A stretch of 64,000 nt of DNA, from the NCBI GenBank assembly GCA_005878665.1, contig VBLR01000114.1, positions 1 through 64,000 of the forward strand. Direction: 5' to 3'. Positions within the stretch are counted from its first letter, which is position 1. The number at the start of each line of letters is the position of its first letter. The notes under the pieces were generated by a model. The model saw only the letters and a program-made list of their open reading frames with translations, was not told the DNA's origin and ran no database searches. The position numbers were made by a program, and so were the translations under genes. The stretch is from Methanobacteriota archaeon (GTDB lineage: Archaea; Thermoplasmatota; Thermoplasmata; RBG-16-68-12). This document shows positions 30,996 to 37,975 of the stretch, in pieces.

Positions 30996-32311
30996 AGCGC
31001 ATTCTTCTCGACTCGGGTCTCGACCCCTATGCGCTGTTCGCGGCCTCGCGCGACGATCACCCTCACGCGTTCATCCTCGAAAGTCTCACGGGCCCTGCGC
31101 GGCTGGCGGAACACACGTTCGTCGGCTTCGATCCGGAGATCATCATTTCCTATCGGTCCGGTGTCCTGCGATCGAACGGCGAGACGGTCAAGACGAGTCG
31201 GCCTCTCGAGGCCTTGCGTTCGATCCTCGAAAAGTATGAGACGCCGGGCGTCCCGGGGCGCTACATCGGCGGCCTGGTCGGATACGTCTCCTATGAGTTC
31301 GTCCGGAACCTCGATTCCGTGCCTGCCCACGCCGACTCACCGTTCCCCGAGTTCGAGTTCGGCCTTTACCTCGACGGCGTCATCGTGGATCACGTCCACA
31401 AGCGATCGGAGTACTTCGCGCATGGCCGGTCCCGGTTCGAAGATCTCCCGAAGGCAACAAGGTCGACTTCCGGACTTCGCGCGGATTCACCCAAACCGCA
31501 GACGAGCCAAGAGCGGTTCATGGACGCGGTTGAGAAAGCGAGAGTGGCTGTCCACAACGGCCAAGCCTTTCAGGTCGTCCTGTCTCGCCGAGACTACGGC
31601 CGGCTGACCGGGGATCCGCTCGCCTTCTACGAAAGGCTTCGGCGACTGAACCCGAGTCCCTACATGTACTACCTCGACTTTGGGGTGCGACGTGTGATCG
31701 GCGCGAGCCCGGAGATGCTCCTCCGGGTGGAGGATCGCACCGCGACGACGTTCCCGATTGCGGGCACGCGGCCGTTGGGCACAACCCTCCCGGAGACGGA
31801 GCGTTTCCGGGCCGAGCTACTAGCGGACGAGAAGGAGCGAGCGGAGCACTATATGCTCCTCGACTTGGCCCGCAACGACCTCGGGAAGGTGTGTCGTTTT
31901 GGGACCGTCAAGGTGCCGCAGCGCATGACGGTGGAGCGGTACAGCCACGTCCAGCACCTCGTCTCCCGGGTGGAAGGCGAGCTCGCGCCCGGGAACGACG
32001 CACTCGACGCGTTTGCGGCGGTGTTCCCGGCCGGGACCGTGAGCGGCGCGCCGAAGCCTCGGGCGATGGAGATCCTCCATGACCTCGAAGGGACCGCACG
32101 CGGCCCTTACGCGGGGGTCGTCGGCTACCTCTCCTTGAACGGAAACGTGGATACCGCCATTGCGATCCGGACGCTCTTCGCCGACGGGCCGATGTACTAC
32201 CTACAGGCGGGTGCCGGGATCGTCGCGGACTCGGATCCGGCGAGGGAGTGGTTCGAGACGGAGCACAAGCTCGAAGGCTTACGGGCCGCCTTGCGTGAGG
32301 CGGTCGAATGA
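30992..32311 (+). CDS. trpE: Anthranilate synthase component I
   Basis: A 439-residue chorismate-binding enzyme that converts chorismate and ammonia to anthranilate. GLVGYVSYEFVR and the C-terminal half with PSPYMYYLDFG, IGASPEMLLRVED, PIAGTRPLGTT, LLDLARNDLGKV and FPAGTVSGAPKPRAME are characteristic, and AGAGIVADSDPAREW closes the active site. The N-terminal tryptophan-binding LESLTG motif is present (residues 29-34), so feedback inhibition is likely. ATGA overlaps on both sides. Confidence 0.95.
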   Translation: MKRILLDSGLDPYALFAASRDDHPHAFILESLTGPARLAEHTFVGFDPEIIISYRSGVLRSNGETVKTSRPLEALRSILEKYETPGVPGRYIGGLVGYVSYEFVRNLDSVPAHADSPFPEFEFGLYLDGVIVDHVHKRSEYFAHGRSRFEDLPKATRSTSGLRADSPKPQTSQERFMDAVEKARVAVHNGQAFQVVLSRRDYGRLTGDPLAFYERLRRLNPSPYMYYLDFGVRRVIGASPEMLLRVEDRTATTFPIAGTRPLGTTLPETERFRAELLADEKERAEHYMLLDLARNDLGKVCRFGTVKVPQRMTVERYSHVQHLVSRVEGELAPGNDALDAFAAVFPAGTVSGAPKPRAMEILHDLEGTARGPYAGVVGYLSLNGNVDTAIAIRTLFADGPMYYLQAGAGIVADSDPAREWFETEHKLEGLRAALREAVE

Positions 32312-32889
32312 AGGTCCTCATCATCGACAACTACGACTCATTCGTGTACAACCTGTACCAAGAGATCGGGGAAATCGGCGCGGATCCGGTCGTCTATCGC
32401 AACGACGGAATTACATTGAAAGAGGTGCGGCTGCTTGCGCCTGATGCGATCGTCCTCTCTCCCGGGCCGGGCCATCCGGCCAACCCACGGGATTTCGGTG
32501 TGTGCCGGAACATTCTCGCGGAGTTGAGCCCCACCACCCCGACGCTGGGCGTCTGTCTCGGCCATCAGGGTATCGGGACGGCGTACGGCGGGAAGGTAGG
32601 TCACGCGCTGCGAATCCTGCACGGGAAGACGAGTCTCGTCCGACACGATGGCCGCACGATCTTCGAGGGTCTTCCGAATCCCATCACGGCCGGGCGCTAC
32701 CATTCGCTCGCGATTGACCGCGGAGCGTTGCCCCAGGAGCTCGAAGTCAGCGCGACTTCCGACGACGGCGAGATTATGGCCGTGCGGCACCGCCGTTATC
32801 CGATTGAAGGCGTCCAATTCCATCCCGAGTCAATCCTCACACCGGAAGGGCCGGGGCTTCTCCGAAACTTCCTCAAGGAGGCCAAGTGA
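32308..32889 (+). CDS. trpG: Anthranilate synthase component II (glutamine amidotransferase)
   Basis: A 193-residue class I glutamine amidotransferase that supplies ammonia to TrpE. IDNYDSFVYNLYQ is the N-terminal signature, GVCLGHQGIG contains the catalytic Cys and VQFHPESI the catalytic His and Glu. Normal length. Start overlaps trpE and stop overlaps trpD in ATGA. Confidence 0.96.
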   Translation: MKVLIIDNYDSFVYNLYQEIGEIGADPVVYRNDGITLKEVRLLAPDAIVLSPGPGHPANPRDFGVCRNILAELSPTTPTLGVCLGHQGIGTAYGGKVGHALRILHGKTSLVRHDGRTIFEGLPNPITAGRYHSLAIDRGALPQELEVSATSDDGEIMAVRHRRYPIEGVQFHPESILTPEGPGLLRNFLKEAK

Positions 32890-33935
32890 TGATTCAGGAT
32901 GCGATCGGAGACCTCGCGACGGGCGCATCTCTCGGCTTCGAGCGCGCGTACGCTGCGATGGCGGAGATCATGGATTCGCAGGCGACCCCCGCGCAAATCG
33001 GCGCGTTCCTGATGGGACTCCGGATGAAAGGCGAGGGACCCGATGAGATTGCGGGCATGGCAACGGCGATGCGGGATCGGTCGGTTCGCATTCGGTCGCG
33101 CGAGGACGGGCGCGTTGTCGACCTGTGTGGGACAGGCGGAGCTCGGTTGACCACGTTCAACGTCTCCACGATAGCAATGTTCGTCGTCGCGGCCGCCGGC
33201 GTGAGAGTGGCGAAGCACGGAAATCGAGCGGTCACCAGCCGCTGCGGGAGCGCGGACTTGCTCGAGGCCCTCGGAGCCCGTGTGGACCTGGAGCCGTCGG
33301 AGGTCGAGCGGATTCTCGAGGCCCACGGTCTTTGTTTCATGTTCGCCCCGAAGTTCCATCCCGCCATGCAGCACGCGATGGGGCCGCGCAGGGAGCTGGG
33401 CGTGCGCACCGTCTTCAACATCCTCGGACCCCTGACGAACCCGGCGGGCGCGAAAGGCCACCTCCTCGGGGTCTTCAGCCCGGATCTAGTGCCGCTCGTG
33501 TCAAAGGTGGCCGTCCGCCTCGGGATTGAGCACGCCCTTGTGGTCCACGGCCAAGCGGGGATGGACGAGATTTGCCTTTGCTGCCCGACGATCGTCGGAG
33601 AGGTGGCCGACGGCCGGACGCGGCAATTCCTGCTGAAGCCGGCGGACTTCGGCTTCGATCGCGCGGACTCGAGGGACTTGGCGGGGGCGGAGCCGGAGAC
33701 CGCGGCCAAGGAGGCCGTGCGGATTCTGCGAGGCGAACGCGGGCCGAAGCGAGAGATGCTCCTGGCCAACGCGGCGGGCGGTATCTACGTTTCCGGGAAG
33801 GTGGATTCCCTCCCGGAAGCACTCCCCCTTGCGGTGGAGGCCCTCGACTCGGGGAGGGCGTTCGAAACCTTGCGTACCTTCGTGAAGGCCACCGGAGGAA
33901 ATTTGTCGAAGGTGGAGGACGATGGACACCCTTGA
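32886..33935 (+). CDS. trpD: Anthranilate phosphoribosyltransferase
   Basis: A 349-residue enzyme joining anthranilate to PRPP. VDLCGTGGARLTTFNVST is the PRPP-binding motif (normally GTGGD; here GTGGA), KHGNRAVTSRCGSADLLEALG and HPAMQHAMGPRRELGVRTVFNILGPLTNP are the anthranilate and metal sites. Normal length. Overlaps trpC by 14 nt. Confidence 0.95.
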   Translation: MMIQDAIGDLATGASLGFERAYAAMAEIMDSQATPAQIGAFLMGLRMKGEGPDEIAGMATAMRDRSVRIRSREDGRVVDLCGTGGARLTTFNVSTIAMFVVAAAGVRVAKHGNRAVTSRCGSADLLEALGARVDLEPSEVERILEAHGLCFMFAPKFHPAMQHAMGPRRELGVRTVFNILGPLTNPAGAKGHLLGVFSPDLVPLVSKVAVRLGIEHALVVHGQAGMDEICLCCPTIVGEVADGRTRQFLLKPADFGFDRADSRDLAGAEPETAAKEAVRILRGERGPKREMLLANAAGGIYVSGKVDSLPEALPLAVEALDSGRAFETLRTFVKATGGNLSKVEDDGHP

Positions 33936-34689
33936 GCGCCTCGTGGTGAACGCGGAGACCCTTCTCAGGGAAGGCTACTACGACGTGCGAGGCGAAACGC
34001 TCCGGAGTCCATCCTTCTTGGGCGCTTTGGCCGCGTCGGCTCGGTCCTCGGATGTGATTGCGGAAATCAAGTTCGCATCGCCGGGCATGCGGAGCCCGAG
34101 AGATGTGGCGGAGTTCGATGCCATCTTGAACGGGATAGTCGCGGCGAAACCACTCGGGCTCTCCGTCCTCGCAGAGCCCAAGATCTTCGGCGGGAGTATC
34201 GACTTCGTATCGCGCGCGGCTCGCACGGGTCTCCCCGTCCTCATGAAGGATGTCGTCATCGACTCGAGGCAGATCGATGCCGCGGCACGTTGCGGGGCTT
34301 CCGCTCTGTTGCTCATTGAGACGCTCGCGCGCGGGGGGCACTCTCATCGGCGGATCGACAGGCTCATCGATGAGGCCCATGATCGAAAGGTCGAAGTCGT
34401 ACTCGAGGTCCACACGCTTGAGGAGTGGGATGCGGCGGTCGAGACACCGGCCGATATCCTGGGGGTCAACAATCGCAGCCTTGCGACCCTGGCAATTGAC
34501 CTGGGGACGACACCACGCATTCTCGGGGAGCGGCGGAAGGATCGACCCGTCATCGCCATGAGCGGGATTGAGACGCGAAGGCAGGTGGACACCATGCTCC
34601 AAGCCGGGGCCGACGCCGTCCTGGTCGGCACATCGATCATGCATCACGATGAGCCCGCGAAAAAGCTCCAGGAGCTGCAGCATGGTTGA
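33922..34689 (+). CDS. trpC: Indole-3-glycerol phosphate synthase
   Basis: A 255-residue TIM barrel. VIAEIKFASPG holds the first catalytic Lys (usually EIKxASPS), LSVLAEPKIFGGS and PVLMKDVVID the second, LEVHTLEEW a catalytic Glu and LGVNNRSLATL the Asn-Asn-Arg motif; VIAMSGIETR and AVLVGTSIM bind phosphate. It is a single-domain protein, not fused to TrpF. Eight-nt overlap with trpB. Confidence 0.94.
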   Translation: MDTLERLVVNAETLLREGYYDVRGETLRSPSFLGALAASARSSDVIAEIKFASPGMRSPRDVAEFDAILNGIVAAKPLGLSVLAEPKIFGGSIDFVSRAARTGLPVLMKDVVIDSRQIDAAARCGASALLLIETLARGGHSHRRIDRLIDEAHDRKVEVVLEVHTLEEWDAAVETPADILGVNNRSLATLAIDLGTTPRILGERRKDRPVIAMSGIETRRQVDTMLQAGADAVLVGTSIMHHDEPAKKLQELQHG

Positions 34690-35881
34690 CGCGTACATCG
34701 TCCGGAAGAGAGGATACTTCGGACAATTCGGGGGGCAGTACGTGCCGGAGACGCTCATGCCCGCGTTGCACGAGCTCGAGGCGGCGTACGAGGAGGCAAA
34801 AGAGGATCCGGCGTTCCTGGAGGAACTCGAATCGTACTATCGACACTACGGCGGACGCCCGACGCCCCTCTACCTCGCCCGACGCCTGACGGACCACATC
34901 GGAGGGGCGCAGATCTATCTGAAGCGGGAAGACCTCTGCCATGGCGGAGCCCACAAGTTCAACAACGTCATGGGCCAGGCCCTCCTCGCCCGTCGCATGG
35001 GGAAGAAGCGCGTGATCGCAGAGACGGGCGCGGGCCAGCATGGCGTCGCCACCGCGATGGTCGGGGCAGTCCTCGGTCTGCCCGTCGAGGTGTACATGGG
35101 CGCCGCCGACATGCAACGACAATCCCTCAATGTATTTCGGATGAGGCTCCTCGGCGCGACCGTGCACCGCGTCGAACAAGGTAGCCGGACGCTGAAGGAC
35201 GCCATTAACGAGGCGCTGCGGGATTGGGTGACGAACGTCGAGAACACGTACTACCTCCTCGGAAGCGTCGTGGGCCCGCATCCGTATCCGACAATCGTGC
35301 GAGACTTTCAGAGTGTCATCGGCCGAGAGATCCGAGAGCAGAGCCTCGAACGCAACGGCCGACTTCCCGACCTTCTCGTCGCGTGCGTCGGCGGCGGAAG
35401 CAACGCGATGGGGACGTTCGCGCCTTTCCTCGATGATGAACGAGTCGAGCTGCTCGGTGTCGAGGCAGGCGGCCGTGGAATGTCGCCGGGGGAACATTCG
35501 GCCTCTCTGACGGGGGGCCGCCCCGGGGTCTTACACGGAGCCCGATCGTACGTCCTTCAGGACGACGACGGGCAAGTGCTTGAGACACATAGCATCTCCG
35601 CGGGCCTCGACTACCCCGGCGTCGGCCCGCAGCTATCCGCGTTGAAAGATATAAAGCGCGCGTCCTTTGTGGCGGTCACCGACAAACAGGCTCTCGAGGG
35701 GTTCCACGCCCTCGCGACGTATGAGGGAATCCTACCTGCGCTCGAGCCCGCTCACGCCGTGTTCGTAGCGATGCAGAAGGCGCGGGAGATGAAGCGCGAC
35801 GAAGTCGTTGTCGTCACGGTCTCCGGTCGAGGGGACAAGGACATGGCCACGGTGGCCGATTCGATGGGAGTGAAAGTCTGA
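34682..35881 (+). CDS. trpB: Tryptophan synthase beta chain
   Basis: A 399-residue PLP enzyme, TrpB1 type. FGGQYVPETLMPAL is the N-terminus, LKREDLCHGGAHKFNNV contains the PLP Lys (in HKFNN), AETGAGQHGVATA and GGGSNAMGTFAPFL bind the cofactor phosphate, and LDYPGVGPQLS and VVVTVSGRGDKD end the enzyme. The full TrpA-interacting region is kept. ATG 34682 overlaps trpC; its stop overlaps the CTG of trpA. Confidence 0.96.
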   Translation: MVDAYIVRKRGYFGQFGGQYVPETLMPALHELEAAYEEAKEDPAFLEELESYYRHYGGRPTPLYLARRLTDHIGGAQIYLKREDLCHGGAHKFNNVMGQALLARRMGKKRVIAETGAGQHGVATAMVGAVLGLPVEVYMGAADMQRQSLNVFRMRLLGATVHRVEQGSRTLKDAINEALRDWVTNVENTYYLLGSVVGPHPYPTIVRDFQSVIGREIREQSLERNGRLPDLLVACVGGGSNAMGTFAPFLDDERVELLGVEAGGRGMSPGEHSASLTGGRPGVLHGARSYVLQDDDGQVLETHSISAGLDYPGVGPQLSALKDIKRASFVAVTDKQALEGFHALATYEGILPALEPAHAVFVAMQKAREMKRDEVVVVTVSGRGDKDMATVADSMGVKV

Positions 35882-36702
35882 GCCGCATCTCGAACGCATT
35901 CCGCCGCGCCGCGGCGGAGAGTCGCGCCGCCTTCGTCGTCTACCTGATGGCCGGCGACCCTGACCTCCGGATGACGGAATCGCTCGCAACGGCCTGCGAA
36001 GCGGGAGGGGCGGATCTCCTAGAGCTCGGCATCCCCTTCTCCGACCCCATCGCCGATGGTCCCGAGATTCAGGAGGCTGGGCAACGGGCTCTTCGTGCCG
36101 GGACGCGTCCGCGCGACGTCATCGGCCTGGCGGCGCGCATCCGTCAAGAGACGGAGATCCCGCTCGTCCTCATGACATACATGAACCCGGTCCTCGCGAT
36201 GGGTCTTCCGACGTTCGCCGAACGAGCCGCGAGCGCGGGGGTCGACGGGGTCGTCGTCCCAGACCTTTCTCTTGAGGCCTCGCCCGAGATCCGAGAGCCG
36301 CTCGACGCGCACGGCGTCGACATGATTCAGCTCGTCGCGCCGTCCACCCCGCCCACGAGGGCTGCTGCGATCGCGGACGCCTCCCGCGGGTTCCTGTACG
36401 TCGTCGCAAGGTACGGGACCACGGGTGCGCGATCGAGCCTGCCGGAGGACCTGAGGGGTCGAATTGCCGCCCTTCACCGGGTTTCGTCCCTCCCTCTCGG
36501 TGTGGGCTTCGGAGTAACGACTGGTGCTCATGTCCGAGCGGTTGCGGCCGCTGGTGCGGACGGGGTCGTCGTCGGGAGTTCGATTGTACGTCGTGCGGCA
36601 GAGCGCCGCGATCCGGAGGATCTCCGAAAATTCGTCGCCGAACTCGCTACGGGACTTGCCGTCGAGCGGACGACCTCCTCCATTTCTTCGAGCAAACGAT
36701 AG
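35878..36702 (+). CDS. trpA: Tryptophan synthase alpha chain with a CTG start codon
   Basis: A 274-residue TIM barrel that releases indole. LLELGIPFSDPIADGPEIQ has the catalytic Glu and the Asp of loop 2, and GVDGVVVPDLSLE, LVAPSTPPTR, YVVARYGTTGARSSLP and VGFGVTTGAHVRAV are standard. The first ATG in frame (35947) would cut off the first helix and part of strand 1 (SNAFRRAAAESRAAFVVYL). The only upstream candidate is CTG 35878 in a CTGA overlap with trpB, preceded by GGGAGTG at 5 nt. This is the second CTG start in the window. Confidence 0.93.
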   Translation: MSRISNAFRRAAAESRAAFVVYLMAGDPDLRMTESLATACEAGGADLLELGIPFSDPIADGPEIQEAGQRALRAGTRPRDVIGLAARIRQETEIPLVLMTYMNPVLAMGLPTFAERAASAGVDGVVVPDLSLEASPEIREPLDAHGVDMIQLVAPSTPPTRAAAIADASRGFLYVVARYGTTGARSSLPEDLRGRIAALHRVSSLPLGVGFGVTTGAHVRAVAAAGADGVVVGSSIVRRAAERRDPEDLRKFVAELATGLAVERTTSSISSSKR

Positions 36703-36762
36703 GTGAGTTCGATCCCTCCGGGGGCCGACGCACCAGGCCGAGTGCGAGGTCTTGTTGGTGAC

Positions 36763-36780
36763 GCCGTTCAATTCGACGGC
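36763..36780 (+). terminator. Weak hairpin after the trp operon
   Basis: GCCGT (36763-36767) pairs with ACGGC (36776-36780) about 60 nt after trpA. There is no U-tract, so it may only be an mRNA 3' structure. The rest of 36703-36870 shows nothing recognisable. Confidence 0.25.
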
Positions 36781-36870
36781 CTTGGTCGCTGCTCCTCGGA
36801 TTCCGGCCGCCGTCGGCGGTGAAGATGTCTTTGTGAGAGAAGAGAGAGCGCCAACCGATTTGCGCGCGAC

Positions 36871-37299
36871 TCAGTGCGTGTGCGCATGACCCTGGTGGGA
36901 TTCGTGCTGGTCAGGAGCTTCCTCGCCTTTCGGGTTGAAGCTCTGGCCGCATCCGCAGGTCGACCAGTTGTTCGGGTTGCTCACGAGGAAGCCGCTGCCT
37001 GCGACGCTCTCCGCGTAGTCCACGTTCGAGCCGTCGAGGTATTCCTTGCTGTTGCCGTCGACGAGGACCTTGAGCCCGTGGACTTGGACGACCTCATCGT
37101 CCTCGTGGATCTTCCGGTCGAGCGCGAGACCATAGCGGAAGCCGGAGCAGCCGCCGCCCGCGACATACATACGGAGATACGTGTCTTCGAGAGAGCCCAA
37201 CGCTTGGCCGGTCTCCGGATCGGACCTCTGGATGAGCTCCTTGACCTTGTTCGCTGCGGTTTCGGTCAGGGTGACCTGGATCATTGCACTACCCCGCAT
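36871..37299 (-). CDS. IscA/HesB-type iron-sulfur carrier
   Basis: A 142-residue A-type carrier that delivers Fe-S clusters to apoproteins. VTLTETAANKVKEL begins the fold, YVAGGGCSGFRYGL has the first ligand Cys, and NWSTCGCGQSFNP the paired Cys. The C-terminal tail is His-rich (HESHQGHAHTH), which could bind metal. A TATA box at 37321-37330 is centred 26 nt before ATG 37299, so the leaderless start is 37299 rather than the second Met at 37284. No other Fe-S assembly gene is nearby. Confidence 0.92.
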   Translation of the reverse strand: MRGSAMIQVTLTETAANKVKELIQRSDPETGQALGSLEDTYLRMYVAGGGCSGFRYGLALDRKIHEDDEVVQVHGLKVLVDGNSKEYLDGSNVDYAESVAGSGFLVSNPNNWSTCGCGQSFNPKGEEAPDQHESHQGHAHTH

Positions 37300-37320
37300 C
37301 CTCCGAACACGATGACGCCG

Positions 37321-37330
37321 TTATTTAACC
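37321..37330 (-). promoter_or_regulatory. TATA box of the IscA/HesB gene
   Basis: GGTTAAATAA on the minus strand, centred 26 nt before ATG 37299. Confidence 0.55.
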
Positions 37331-37370
37331 CTTTGGTGGTTAGTTGCGCGACTCCGAGGATCAGGGGTGG

Positions 37371-37841
37371 TCATTCGAGCGATTTTCCCATATACCGGCG
37401 TTCCGCCCGGAATCCCAGGCTCTCGTAGACGTGGCGGGCGCGGGCGTTCGTCTCGGAAACTTCGAGCTTGATTTTTCGATACCCTCGCTGCCGAGCCCAG
37501 TCGCTCGCCCACTCGACGAGGAATTTCCCGACGCCCTTCCCGCGCCGATCCGGGGCGACCCAGACATCGTAGATGAAACCCTGGGCCTCCGGGGTGATGA
37601 AACCGCCCTCGCCGAGGATCACATACCCGAGGAGCTCGTGGTCCGCCGTCTCGGCGATCCAACGCTCCGTTCGGTCCCCTGCCATGTACGGTTCGATTTT
37701 CTTTCGGAAATGGGCTTCCCACTTGTCGCGATTCAGACGGGCACGTTCGTCCGCGGGGATGTCGTCCCAGACCGTCTGAAGGGTGGCTCGCCACATGACG
37801 TCGTCGTCCGCTCGTCGGGCCCGGCGCATACGGACGTCCAT
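37371..37841 (-). CDS. GNAT-family N-acetyltransferase
   Basis: A 156-residue acetyltransferase. MRRARRADDDVMWRATLQTVW begins the fold, GFIYDVWVAPDRRGKGVGKFLVEWA is motif A with the Q/RxxGxG/A-type acetyl-CoA loop, and NARARHVYESLGFRAERRYMGKSL is motif B. Substrate unknown. The frame stays open to a TTG at 37913, but ATG 37841 is directly in front of the conserved domain. Divergent from the zinc-ribbon TPR gene. Confidence 0.82.
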   Translation of the reverse strand: MDVRMRRARRADDDVMWRATLQTVWDDIPADERARLNRDKWEAHFRKKIEPYMAGDRTERWIAETADHELLGYVILGEGGFITPEAQGFIYDVWVAPDRRGKGVGKFLVEWASDWARQRGYRKIKLEVSETNARARHVYESLGFRAERRYMGKSLE

Positions 37842-37944
37842 GGTACGCCCCGTCGCGACACGGTATCTCGGTCCATGAACATGTCGGCCTCTCATGAGAA
37901 ACGCATGACACAAAAATTCGAACGGTCATCATTCAGTGCCCAGC

Positions 37945-37952
37945 TTTTATAT
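37945..37952 (+). promoter_or_regulatory. TATA box of the TPR gene cluster
   Basis: TTTTATAT centred 27 nt before GTG 37976, supporting a leaderless GTG start. Confidence 0.6.
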
Positions 37953-37975
37953 GACCCTCGGCCGTTGTTGCGGCT

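Noticed and set aside
35947..36702. ATG 35947 as start of trpA
   Set aside because: It would delete the conserved first helix and part of the first strand; the coupled CTG at 35878 keeps the full fold.
36703..36740. tRNA-like GAGTTCGATCCCTC after trpA
   Set aside because: The flanking bases do not form a 5-bp T stem, and no acceptor or anticodon arm can be built.
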